Shown piece after piece: positions 1 through 6,129 of a stretch of DNA of 12,222 nucleotides (its first letter is position 1; every line of letters begins with the position of its first letter). The notes under the pieces are model-generated. The model saw only the letters and a list, made by a program, of their open reading frames with translations, searched no databases and was not told where the DNA came from. The stretch covers positions 1-12,222 of the forward strand of contig DUHN01000070.1 of the NCBI GenBank assembly GCA_013330825.1. The letters are read 5' to 3'. Made by a program: the position numbers and the translations under genes. Source of the stretch: Candidatus Woesearchaeota archaeon. Lineage in GTDB: Archaea > Nanobdellota > Nanobdellia > Woesearchaeales > GW2011-AR4.

Positions 1-455
1 ATGTAGCTGTTCCTCGGCGGGTCAAGCGTTCCCTGCTGCGATGCGTTGAATCCCCTGAGGTAGAGGTACCCCTTTGAGTCAAAGGCGGCAATGGTGCTTC
101 CAGTGACGTTCTTCAGTAAAACTTTCTTCGATTCGGAGGCGTAGCATGTCAGTATGCCCGTGTCATTGACCCCGGACATGACCGTACAGCTTGCGCAGGT
201 GGCGTTGGCAATATAGGTGCCGCTCATCTGGCAGTTGGCCGACAGGTTAACGGCGTTGGATGTCGCTGAATTGCAGTCTATCCCTCCCGTGGGAGTGATA
301 TCCGAGGAGACGCTCCTCAGCTTGACTTTATTGGGATCAAAGATGTTGAGGGTGTAGGTGTCCGTGCCGCTGCAGGCGGCGAGCGCCGCCTCCATCTGGA
401 AGTAGAACACCGCACCCATCACGATGATGGCCGCCAGGATTGCCAGTTTCCTCAT
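1..455 (-). CDS. Secreted surface protein, C-terminus outside the window
   Basis: The reading frame is open from an ATG at 455 down to the window edge, giving 151 complete codons with the C-terminus missing. The protein begins with a signal peptide (MRKLAIL, then a hydrophobic run to about residue 27, with a likely AALAA cleavage region). The mature part has Cys at several positions and five N-glycosylation sequons (NLS, NAT, NDT, NVT, NAS). Near the visible end there is a segment of the type GSTIAAFDSKGYLYLRG. I associate this I.A..D..GylylrG pattern with repeat-bearing archaeal surface proteins, but only from general impression. The start overlaps the stop of the 50-codon gene before it by 4 bp (ATGA), which implies translational coupling. 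A role at the cell surface is inferred; no enzymatic motif is visible. Confidence 0.75.
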   Translation of the reverse strand, partial: MRKLAILAAIIVMGAVFYFQMEAALAACSGTDTYTLNIFDPNKVKLRSVSSDITPTGGIDCNSATSNAVNLSANCQMSGTYIANATCASCTVMSGVNDTGILTCYASESKKVLLKNVTGSTIAAFDSKGYLYLRGFNASQQGTLDPPRNSY

Positions 456-604
456 GCTTCAGGCCCCAATTGGATGATGACGTCGCCGTTCGACTGCGTC
501 ACCCCGTTGTCCTGCTGGAAGACAACCAAGAGCAGGAGGATGACCACTATCACCAAGATGATGATGATCCCATACAGAAGCCGCACCTTGGTCCTCTCGT
601 TCAT
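452..604 (-). CDS. Small single-pass membrane protein (50 aa)
   Basis: This 50-residue ORF starts with a charged segment (MNERTKVR), then a hydrophobic stretch of about 20 residues rich in I, L and V (residues 9-29), then a short polar tail ending NGDVIIQLGPEA. The predicted form is a single-pass membrane protein with the N-terminus inside. A GGTGG ribosome binding site (minus strand, about 610-614) precedes the ATG. Its stop overlaps the ATG of the next secreted protein by 4 bp, which argues for a real, co-translated gene despite its size. The tail resembles the C-terminus of the adhesin encoded upstream (DGSIIFQLG), so it may be a remnant or a free-standing copy of that terminal element. 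No function is assigned. Confidence 0.6.
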   Translation of the reverse strand: MNERTKVRLLYGIIIILVIVVILLLLVVFQQDNGVTQSNGDVIIQLGPEA

Positions 605-847
605 TTTGTCCACCTTATTCCCGCTAGAAGAATAATTTCCCCCCTTTCCACCCTCATGCGATGCCAGAGCATCTCAATCAGCCTCTATCGATTGCCCGAT
701 AATCTCCCGAGCCTCCTCAATGCCGATGCCCTTTCCGTAGTAGTTGATGCCATTCCTGATCTTCCTCAGGCCCCCTCACTTTCTACTGAGCCTAATCTCC
801 TGCCTCTCTTCCAACGGGACACGCGCCAAAAAAGGGATGGGAGCGGA
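605..847. other. Intergenic stretch without a supported gene
   Basis: This stretch of about 240 bp lies between the adhesin stop and the small membrane protein. On the minus strand, 674-769 reads as 31 codons with a protein-like composition (contains NGINYYGKGIGIEEAREIIG), but it has no ATG, GTG or TTG start and sits just after an in-frame stop. It may be a gene remnant. An AT-rich stretch (aataattt, 631-638) about 30 bp before the start at 604 is a weak promoter candidate. Confidence 0.4.
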
Positions 848-1780
848 TCACCCCAGCTGGAAGATGATGCTGCCGTCGGAACTCGAGATGGTGATGTTCT
901 TGCCGCTCGTGGTGTTGATGGTCGGGTCCTTGGCGCTCGGGTCGACGGTCAGGGCTGCAAGCGTGCCGTTCACCGACAGCGCCTTTGTCGGGGCATTCGT
1001 GCCGATGCCCACGCTAAGGGAAAGGAGCCTTTGAACCATGCTTGTACCGGAAATGTTCCAGAGTGAAATGGAATTGTTCACGCTGTTGAGATTCGAGGTG
1101 AAATTGGGCAGTGCATAGCCATCCCCAGTCCGGACGAATGTGGACGCATTCTCCGTCCTGATGATGGAGCTGTTGGGGACGCCGAGAAACAAGCTGATGT
1201 TCTCGTTGTTGAAGGTGTTGATGCCCGTCAGCCCAGACCCGTCCCCCGAAAACGCCGTTGCCGTCACCGTGCCTGCGACATCAAGCGCGGTCGTCGGGGC
1301 AGCGGTGCCAATGCCTACTCTGTTGCTGGTCTTGTCGATGAACATGCTGCCGCCGAAGCTGAAGTTGCCCGGGGCGGAGAAATTTCCAGAAGAGAGATTG
1401 CTCGGGCTTATCTGGCCGACGCCGCTCCTGAACCGGTATGTGCCCCCTATCTGCGCCACGGTGCTTCCGGCGGAGATGCTGATGTTGTAGTCCTTGTCGA
1501 ACGTCAGGTTGAGGGGGTTGTCGGCATTCGTGCCCAGGAGCAGGTCGAAGAAGCCGTTAGAAACGCCATTCACGAATGTCTCGTTCCAGACGGTCTGCCC
1601 CTCGAATGAGGAGATGTTGACAAAGACATTTGCGCTCGTGATGAGGGCGCCTGTGGAAGAGTTGGTGAGCTTGCCCTGGAGCGAGATGACCGTCGGCTGC
1701 GCGGCGAAGGCGGTGGCCAGAAGCAGAAGGAACACTGTGCCATAGGCAACCGCAACAGAGAGATGCAGTTTTTTCATCAT
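848..1780 (-). CDS. Tail-fibre-like secreted adhesin, sequon-rich
   Basis: Domains in order: a signal peptide (MMKKLHLSVAVAYG followed by a hydrophobic core ending ATAFAAQ). Next is an N-terminal domain starting ISLQGKLTNSSTGALI and containing NGFFDLLLGT, which resembles the YQGrLtdssG...NGlFsvlLG domain at the start of many tail-fibre-like surface proteins. Then come two fibre-repeat units, VGIGTAAPTTALDVAGTVTA with GDGSGLTGI, and VGIGTNAPTKALSVNGT, and a tail DGSIIFQLG. About 17 N-x-S/T sequons in roughly 310 residues suggest heavy N-glycosylation, as on archaeal surface proteins. I chose the ATG at 1780 because GGAG lies 5 bp before it, the signal peptide begins there, and a TATA element sits at 1856-1863. 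An ATG at 1849 opens the same frame but lies beside the TATA box. A start at 1777 is equally possible. A role in adhesion or surface structure is inferred; there is no clear chaperone-of-endosialidase cleavage domain. Confidence 0.8.
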   Translation of the reverse strand: MMKKLHLSVAVAYGTVFLLLLATAFAAQPTVISLQGKLTNSSTGALITSANVFVNISSFEGQTVWNETFVNGVSNGFFDLLLGTNADNPLNLTFDKDYNISISAGSTVAQIGGTYRFRSGVGQISPSNLSSGNFSAPGNFSFGGSMFIDKTSNRVGIGTAAPTTALDVAGTVTATAFSGDGSGLTGINTFNNENISLFLGVPNSSIIRTENASTFVRTGDGYALPNFTSNLNSVNNSISLWNISGTSMVQRLLSLSVGIGTNAPTKALSVNGTLAALTVDPSAKDPTINTTSGKNITISSSDGSIIFQLG

Positions 1781-1855
1781 CAGGACTCCCGTGACTGTAC
1801 GTTCACGGCTGATACTCCTCCTTTTCCATGCAGGTATACCCTTTTCCACTCTTTG

Positions 1856-1863
1856 TATTTAAA
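1856..1863 (-). promoter_or_regulatory. TATA box of the adhesin gene
   Basis: Read on the minus strand this is TATTTAAA-like (tttaaata on both strands, nearly palindromic) with purine-rich gaaa just upstream as a possible BRE. Transcription would start about 25 bp downstream, near 1833. That gives a leader of about 50 nt and excludes the longer reading frame start at 1849. Confidence 0.6.
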
Positions 1864-1896
1864 TATTTCCTCTTTACTCATCCGCCAGGCCCATCC

Positions 1897-3018
1897 CTAC
1901 GCCAAAAGAGCAATGATGCTGCCCTGCGCGAGAAAGGTGAGAAGAGCCCCTCCGAACAGGAACGGCGCGAACGGCATGGTCTGGTAGATGCGGACGGTGT
2001 GGTGCCTCAGGAACCGCTCGCTGTGGAACTTCCTCGCCTTCTCTGCCTCTTCCCTAGCGATGCCTTCCCGCACGGCCTTGAATAGGAGATTGCCTTCGGT
2101 TTTCTCCATGAAATCGGACAGAAAGCCAAAATGAAGGACCTTCTTTTTCCTGAACACGATGCCCCTCTCCCCTAATTGGAGGAAATTCTCCGCGGGAAGC
2201 ATCCCCGGCTTCAGGTCCTCAATGAAGACAGGATGGGAGAATACATCATAGCCGAGATGGAGCACGAACTGGCGCACGAACCAGGCGAGGACGAACGTCA
2301 GGGTGAAGGAGAGGAGGAAATGGGATGTTGCGATATTCCGGTAGTCTGTGAGGAGCGCAATGGCAGCAACCACTCCCGCCACTTTTGCCATGTCCACCCC
2401 CATTTTTCCCAATAGATACCCTAAGACGATGACGCCACACAGCATCGCGACGACAGTATTGACGAGCGGGGAATGGGCAGCGATCCATCGCGCCACGAGA
2501 TATCCCCCCCAGGAGAATGCGAAGATGATGAGCATGCTCCTCACCACCGCTGCGGGCGCGGCCACTTCCCTGAGGACAGCGATCTTCTGCTTCAGAGTGG
2601 TCCTGAGCAATGCGGCAGCAGTGTAGACCACGAACATCGGCACGAGCGTATTGACGAGAATGGTGAAGGCCGGGAACGACTGCACATACCCCTGCTGATA
2701 GACGGACAGCGGCATGAGCGCCGCGAAGGCAAGGAATAGCTTGGCATCTCCCGCTGACCAGAGCCCTGCGACCCAGATGATGACGCCCAGGAGGAAGGCA
2801 AAGGCGATGTTGAGGGCATACTGGATGAGGTACGTCTTGGACAATGACATCCCGTTGGCAAGGAGAAACAGGGAAGCGAGAACGGTGAGGATGACAGAGT
2901 AGCCAAGGGCCAACAGCATCCACTTGTTCCGAATCCTGCCATAATGAAGGTCCTCCCGCGAGGTGATGGTGCCGATGAAGAGCAATCCGCCGAGCAGAAG
3001 CAGGGAATAGGCGTCCAT
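1897..3018 (-). CDS. Archaeal A24 prepilin/prearchaellin peptidase
   Basis: This 373-residue polytopic membrane protein matches the A24 aspartic peptidase family, which removes class III signal peptides from pilins and archaellins at the cytoplasmic membrane face. After the first membrane segment (residues 4-18) comes REDLHYGRIRNKW with the catalytic-type Asp23. A second Asp, Asp91, lies in LWSAGDAK, the counterpart of the GxGD motif, here with Ser at the first position. Several more hydrophobic segments follow. A soluble stretch of about 100 residues (about 235-340, containing PGMLPAENFLQLGERG and many charged residues) is followed by a last membrane segment (about 345-371). This makes it longer than the usual archaeal enzyme of about 230-250 residues. 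GGGGAGG lies just before the ATG, but the TATA spacing suggests a very short leader. No pilin gene is visible in the window, so substrates must lie elsewhere. Confidence 0.85.
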   Translation of the reverse strand: MDAYSLLLLGGLLFIGTITSREDLHYGRIRNKWMLLALGYSVILTVLASLFLLANGMSLSKTYLIQYALNIAFAFLLGVIIWVAGLWSAGDAKLFLAFAALMPLSVYQQGYVQSFPAFTILVNTLVPMFVVYTAAALLRTTLKQKIAVLREVAAPAAVVRSMLIIFAFSWGGYLVARWIAAHSPLVNTVVAMLCGVIVLGYLLGKMGVDMAKVAGVVAAIALLTDYRNIATSHFLLSFTLTFVLAWFVRQFVLHLGYDVFSHPVFIEDLKPGMLPAENFLQLGERGIVFRKKKVLHFGFLSDFMEKTEGNLLFKAVREGIAREEAEKARKFHSERFLRHHTVRIYQTMPFAPFLFGGALLTFLAQGSIIALLA

Positions 3019-3041
3019 TGCCTCCCCCTTGCCAATTTTTC

Positions 3042-3049
3042 TTTAAATA
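3042..3049 (-). promoter_or_regulatory. TATA box of the prepilin peptidase gene
   Basis: Minus-strand TATTTAAA is centred about 27 bp before the ATG at 3018. With normal archaeal spacing, transcription starts almost at the start codon, so the mRNA would be leaderless or have a leader of a few nucleotides. This is one half of a divergent promoter pair with the helicase gene. Confidence 0.6.
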
Positions 3050-3104
3050 CTTTGTGCTTTGCCCTTCCACTAATTTTCCCCTGCCCCACATTCCAAAGAA
3101 ATCC

Positions 3105-3112
3105 TTAAATAA
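3105..3112 (+). promoter_or_regulatory. TATA box of the truncated helicase gene
   Basis: TTAAATAA preceded by cc is centred about 25 bp before the ATG at 3133. There is no ribosome binding site between it and the ATG (the 10 bases before the ATG are c and t only), so the transcript is most likely leaderless. The in-frame stop taa at 3106-3108 lies inside the box, so the protein cannot extend further upstream. Confidence 0.6.
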
Positions 3113-3132
3113 CCGACGGCATATTTCCCCCC

Positions 3133-4686
3133 ATGGCTTCCTCAACCCTCAGCCAGACCGGCAATCCCGTCCTTGACATCGCGCTCGACACCCTGGACAA
3201 GGGGAAGCAGTGCCTGGTCTTCCTCGGCACGAAGAAATCCGCGGAGAAGGCTGCGGAGGACATCGCCAAGGCGCTCAAGGGCAGCACGGAGGGGCACAAG
3301 GACATTGCGGAGAAGGCGCTTGACGCGCTGTCCAGCCCGACGAAGCAGTGCGAGCGCCTCGCGAGATGCCTGGGAAAAGGAGTGGCGTTCCACCACGCCG
3401 GGCTGGCGCAGAAGCAGCGCGAGCTCATCGAGGAGCAGTTCCGCACGGGAGGCGTCTCGATCATCTGCTGCACACCGACGCTCGCGTACGGCGTTGACAT
3501 GCCAGCCTACCGCTCGATTATCAGGGATTTGCGGAGATTCAGCAAGCACGGCATGAGCTGGATCCCCGTCCTCGACTACCTGCAGATGGCCGGCCGGGCC
3601 GGGCGGCCGAACTACGACAAGATGGGAGAGGCAATCATCGCCTGCGCGACAGAGGCGGAGGAAGAAGAGGCCGTCGAGCGCTACATCCGCGGAAAGCCGG
3701 AGGAGATCTATTCCAAGCTCGCGGTGGAGCCGGTGCTGCGCACCCATGTGCTTTCCCTCATCGCCACCGGCTTCGCCTCCACCGGGAAGCAGCTGCTTGA
3801 TTTTTTCTCTTCCACGTTCTACGCCCACCAGTTCCGCGACATCCCCCGGCTGGGCATGGTGCTGGAGAAGATGCTCGCCCAGCTCGGGGAGTGGGAGTTC
3901 ATCGTGCTCCCCGGAAAGGACGATTTCACCAGCGCCTACGAGATCGACGAGCAGAGGATCAGGCCCACCCTGCTCGGGAAGCGCGTGGCGGAGCTGTACA
4001 TCGACCCCCTCACTGCGCACACCTTCGTCACCCGGCTGCAGGACGCCTCGGACAGGAGGCTGCACGCGTTCTCGTTTTTGCAGATGGTCTCGCATACGCA
4101 GGAGATGCGGCCTTTGCTCCGGGTGCGCGCGAAGGAGATGGAGGGCGTGCAGCAGCGCTTCCTTGCCTATCATGCTTCTGTCCTGGAGCCGGAGCCCTCG
4201 CTCTACGACCCGGACTACGAGGAATACCTCAACTCCGTCAAGACTGGGCTCATGCTGCTGGACTGGTCGGAGGAGAAGACAGAGGAATTCTTGCTCAAGC
4301 AGTACGACGTCCGCCCCGGGGAGCTGCAGGCGAAGCTGAACACCGCGGACTGGCTGCTGTATTCCTCCGAGGAAATCTGCAAGATCATGCAGTTCCGCTC
4401 CCTGCTGCGGGAGATCTCCACGCTGCGCTTCAGGCTACGCTACGGGGCGCGGGAGGAGCTGCTTCCCCTGCTCCGCTTCGAGGGCATCGGACGGGTGCGC
4501 GCGAGGATACTGTTCAACAACCGCGTGCGGGACGCTGCCGGCGTGAAAGCCGCCAATCTCGCCACCCTGAAGCACCTGCTCGGCGAGAAGATCGCGCTTT
4601 CCCTGAAAAAACAGGTGGGCGAAGACGTCAAGGAGGTTTCGGAAGGGAAACGGAAGGGGCAGGTCAGCTTGAAGAAGTTTGAATAG
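3133..4686 (+). CDS. Ski2-like (Hel308-type) helicase lacking RecA domain 1
   Basis: The 517-residue product corresponds to the C-terminal two-thirds of a Ski2/Hel308-type SF2 helicase. Residues 12-35 (NPVLDIAL...LVFLGTKKSAE) are the linker and start of RecA domain 2. FHHAGL is at 86-91, motif V (CTPTLAYGVDMP) at 113-124 and motif VI (QMAGRAGR) at 151-158. Winged-helix and ratchet-like helical regions follow, and a helix-hairpin-helix near 447-492 (FEGIGRVRARIL) closes the protein. The Q motif, Walker A and DExH box are absent, as the whole first RecA domain of about 200 residues is missing. An in-frame stop just upstream and the divergent peptidase gene leave no room for it. The frame is otherwise intact over 1.5 kb and has its own promoter, so it is probably expressed. 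It could be the second half of a split helicase, a non-ATPase partner, or a recently truncated gene. Confidence 0.85.
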   Translation: MASSTLSQTGNPVLDIALDTLDKGKQCLVFLGTKKSAEKAAEDIAKALKGSTEGHKDIAEKALDALSSPTKQCERLARCLGKGVAFHHAGLAQKQRELIEEQFRTGGVSIICCTPTLAYGVDMPAYRSIIRDLRRFSKHGMSWIPVLDYLQMAGRAGRPNYDKMGEAIIACATEAEEEEAVERYIRGKPEEIYSKLAVEPVLRTHVLSLIATGFASTGKQLLDFFSSTFYAHQFRDIPRLGMVLEKMLAQLGEWEFIVLPGKDDFTSAYEIDEQRIRPTLLGKRVAELYIDPLTAHTFVTRLQDASDRRLHAFSFLQMVSHTQEMRPLLRVRAKEMEGVQQRFLAYHASVLEPEPSLYDPDYEEYLNSVKTGLMLLDWSEEKTEEFLLKQYDVRPGELQAKLNTADWLLYSSEEICKIMQFRSLLREISTLRFRLRYGAREELLPLLRFEGIGRVRARILFNNRVRDAAGVKAANLATLKHLLGEKIALSLKKQVGEDVKEVSEGKRKGQVSLKKFE

Positions 4687-4743
4687 TCTGGGATGCTTTC
4701 TCATCAAGGTCGTCAAGACCACCAAAACCACCAAGATCATCGA

Positions 4744-4880
4744 GGCCGCCTACGGCGGAAGAGAGAGGCGCGCCCTCCAGCGCAAGACGGACGCGCTTCC
4801 ATAGGCGCCCCATTGCGGGCGCCAACACTTGCGCGGCCCGCGGCAATGGGGCCGCGCCTAACCGCCTCTCGCGGAGCGAG
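4744..4880 (+). repeat. Palindromic intergenic element, copy A
   Basis: This 137-bp GC-rich element is built of five hairpins. The end hairpin is CCGCC/GGCGG (4746-4750, 4754-4758; loop tac). H1 is 4768-4775 with 4789-4796 (one C-A mismatch). H2 is GGCGCCC/GGGCGCC (4804-4810, 4817-4823). H3 is GCGCGGCCC/GGGCCGCGC (4831-4839, 4849-4857). The closing hairpin is CTCGC/GCGAG (4868-4872, 4876-4880; loop gga). A second copy at 11516-11645 has the same H1-H2-H3 order with base changes that keep pairing. The element lies between the helicase and tRNA-Arg and may be a small non-autonomous mobile or structured-RNA repeat. No open reading frame in it is convincing. Confidence 0.65.
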
Positions 4881-4887
4881 TGAGTAG

Positions 4888-4895
4888 TTTTAAAA
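4888..4895 (+). promoter_or_regulatory. TATA box of tRNA-Arg
   Basis: TTTTAAAA is the only AT-rich block between element A and the tRNA and is centred about 29 bp before the mature 5' end at 4921. This is normal spacing for an archaeal tRNA promoter. Confidence 0.6.
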
Positions 4896-4920
4896 AGACG
4901 CCTTGTATCCTTTCATCCCT

Positions 4921-5018
4921 GCCCCTGTAGTATAGCCTGGATAGAATACGGGCTTGCGGCAGCCGCATGGCGCGGGTGCAAACAGCCTGTGACCGGGGTT
5001 CGAATCCCCGCAGGGGCA
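4921..5018 (+). tRNA. tRNA-Arg(GCG) with a 24-nt intron
   Basis: The acceptor stem is GCCCCTG/CAGGGGC (4921-4927, 5011-5017) with discriminator A. The T arm is CGGGG-TTCGAAT-CCCCG (4994-5010), the variable region TGAC, and the anticodon stem CGGGC/GCCTG (4949-4953, 4985-4989). Removing 4960-4983 leaves the loop TTGCGGA with anticodon GCG, which reads CGC and CGU. The D stem GTAT pairs imperfectly with 4944-4947, or better with ATAC (4946-4949). CCA is not encoded. The intron sits between positions 37 and 38, the usual archaeal site. A20 in the D loop agrees with arginine identity. Confidence 0.88.
4960..4983 (+). other. tRNA-Arg intron with bulge-helix-bulge splice sites
   Basis: A central 4-bp helix is formed by TTGC (4954-4957) and GCAA (4978-4981). 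The 3-nt bulges are GGC (4958-4960) and ACA (4982-4984), and cutting after the second base of each gives the boundaries stated. The intron arm pairs CCGC with GCGG (4963-4966, 4972-4975), with a G-G mismatch and an A-T pair next to the 5' bulge. This fits the target of archaeal splicing endonuclease with a slightly relaxed intron helix. Confidence 0.8.
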
Positions 5019-5031
5019 TTCTTTTTCTTTT
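5019..5031 (+). terminator. T-rich terminator after tRNA-Arg
   Basis: The sequence ttctttttctttt follows the tRNA 3' end directly. T tracts of this kind end archaeal transcripts without a hairpin. Confidence 0.5.
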
Positions 5032-5067
5032 GGCCAATATTTTCTTTGCCGACTCCATGGAAACGCT

Positions 5068-5075
5068 TTTATAAT
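5068..5075 (+). promoter_or_regulatory. TATA box of the lipoprotein-protease operon
   Basis: TTTATAAT is centred about 38 bp before the ATG at 5110. Transcription would start near 5098, giving a leader of about 12 nt that contains the GGTGA ribosome binding site (5100-5104, 5 nt before the ATG). No other promoter is evident before 9314, so this one probably drives all three genes. Confidence 0.6.
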
Positions 5076-5109
5076 AGGAAATCCGAGGATGACAAAAAAG
5101 GTGAAATGA

Positions 5110-6126
5110 ATGAAGAAAAGCCATGCGCTTGCCATTCTCCTCGTCCTTCTTGCTTTTGCCGCCGGCTGCGCCTCTCCCGGTCAAAACGCCCCATCTACCT
5201 CTTCCGACAAAAAGGAGCAGGGGTTTCTGGTGTACGAGGACAAGGCGTATGGCGTGCGGATGGGGTATGCCGCGGACTGGCAGCAGAAGGAGCAGGAAGG
5301 GACCATCGTGTCTTTTCTATCCCCAAAATCCAGTTCCTCTGATCCCTTCCAGGAGAACATCAACCTGGTGATGAATGACCTCTCCGGCCAGCAGATTTCC
5401 CTTGACGACTACACCACAGCATCGCTGGAGACCCTGCGCGGAGTTTTTCCAGACATGGCGGTTGGGGAGAGCGGCTCGACCACTTTGGACGGCAATCCCG
5501 CGCACAAGATCGTCTATACCGCCAAAGCCGGAGGGGCAAATCTCAAGGTCATGCAGGCCTGGACCATCAAGGACGACATCTCGTATGTGCTGACCTACAC
5601 GGCTGAAGAGGCGGCGTTCCCAGATTATGTCGGCGTCATGCAAAAGGCGATGGACACGTTTGAGATTCTGGGCATACAGCTGCAGAACCAGCAAGAGCCG
5701 GCGCAGCCCCCGAAACAAGAGCCAATGAAGCAAGAGGCAAACCTGAATGTTGACCAAGCGCTGGTCGGGCGCTGGCGCATCTATTCGGAGGCGATCTACT
5801 ATGATGAGGGGGGCAATGACTGGCTGAACAGCCCTTCCAGCAGGATGCTGTACCTCAATGAAGACGGCACGTGGGATTTCGGAGACTCAGGCGGGACATG
5901 GGAAGTGAATGACGTCACCCCGGAGGACTGGGCACGCTGGGACATCGGGTCCTACGGGCCCACCAGAAAAATCGTCCTGAACAACTGGAACAAAGGCACT
6001 GCAGACGGCCCGATCGAGGGATCGGCGTCAAGGGCCGATTTCGTCTGGGCCATCTACCATGTGGACCCCCCCACGGCGACATGGCCGGGAACGATCTGGA
6101 TAAAATTCGGGCACACGAGCAGCTAG
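5110..6126 (+). CDS. Secreted lipoprotein: PsbP-like domain plus lipocalin-like domain
   Basis: The 338-residue product starts with a signal peptide and lipobox (LLAFAAGC), so Cys20 is the likely lipidated and anchored residue. Residues 38-187 (FLVYEDKAYGVRMGYAADWQ and onward) resemble PsbP-like/DUF1795 domains, which are found in many secreted proteins of unknown function. A Gln/Pro-rich linker (about 188-215) leads to a C-terminal domain (218-338) with GRWRIYSE, DGTWDFG, GGTWEV, a W-x-x-W pair, TRKIVLNNWN and GPIEG. The same domain occurs twice in the next protein. The N-terminal GxW and the spaced Trp residues suggest a lipocalin-like beta-barrel, which is inference. The start at 5110 is supported by GGTGA 5 nt upstream; an ATG at 5106 is out of frame. 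The peptidase gene follows after 3 bp. Confidence 0.8.
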   Translation: MKKSHALAILLVLLAFAAGCASPGQNAPSTSSDKKEQGFLVYEDKAYGVRMGYAADWQQKEQEGTIVSFLSPKSSSSDPFQENINLVMNDLSGQQISLDDYTTASLETLRGVFPDMAVGESGSTTLDGNPAHKIVYTAKAGGANLKVMQAWTIKDDISYVLTYTAEEAAFPDYVGVMQKAMDTFEILGIQLQNQQEPAQPPKQEPMKQEANLNVDQALVGRWRIYSEAIYYDEGGNDWLNSPSSRMLYLNEDGTWDFGDSGGTWEVNDVTPEDWARWDIGSYGPTRKIVLNNWNKGTADGPIEGSASRADFVWAIYHVDPPTATWPGTIWIKFGHTSS

Positions 6127-6129
6127 CCA

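Noticed and set aside
452..604. Small membrane protein as a type IV pilin substrate of the nearby A24 peptidase
   Set aside because: There is no [KR]G cleavage motif before the hydrophobic segment. The only Gly before it follows Tyr, and the tail after the helix is too short for a pilin body.
440..1066. Plus-strand ORF of 208 codons across the surface-gene cluster
   Set aside because: It runs antisense to the small membrane protein and the adhesin, which have signal peptide, membrane and repeat features. Its own product has low-complexity, charged and His-rich runs and no recognisable domain.
1781..1849. N-terminal extension of the adhesin from an ATG at 1849
   Set aside because: The TATA box at 1856-1863 would leave this ATG upstream of the transcription start, and the signal peptide begins at 1780/1777 with GGAG before it.
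3142..4173. Minus-strand ORF of 343 codons opposite the helicase
   Set aside because: It is a shadow of the GC-rich helicase gene. The product is rich in Arg, His, Leu and Gly with no domain, while the plus strand has clear helicase motifs.
4715..4741. Three 9-bp units (aagaccacc, aaaaccacc, aagatcatc) after the helicase
   Set aside because: Short and imperfect, with no conserved product or spacing like a CRISPR array; treated as simple-sequence noise.
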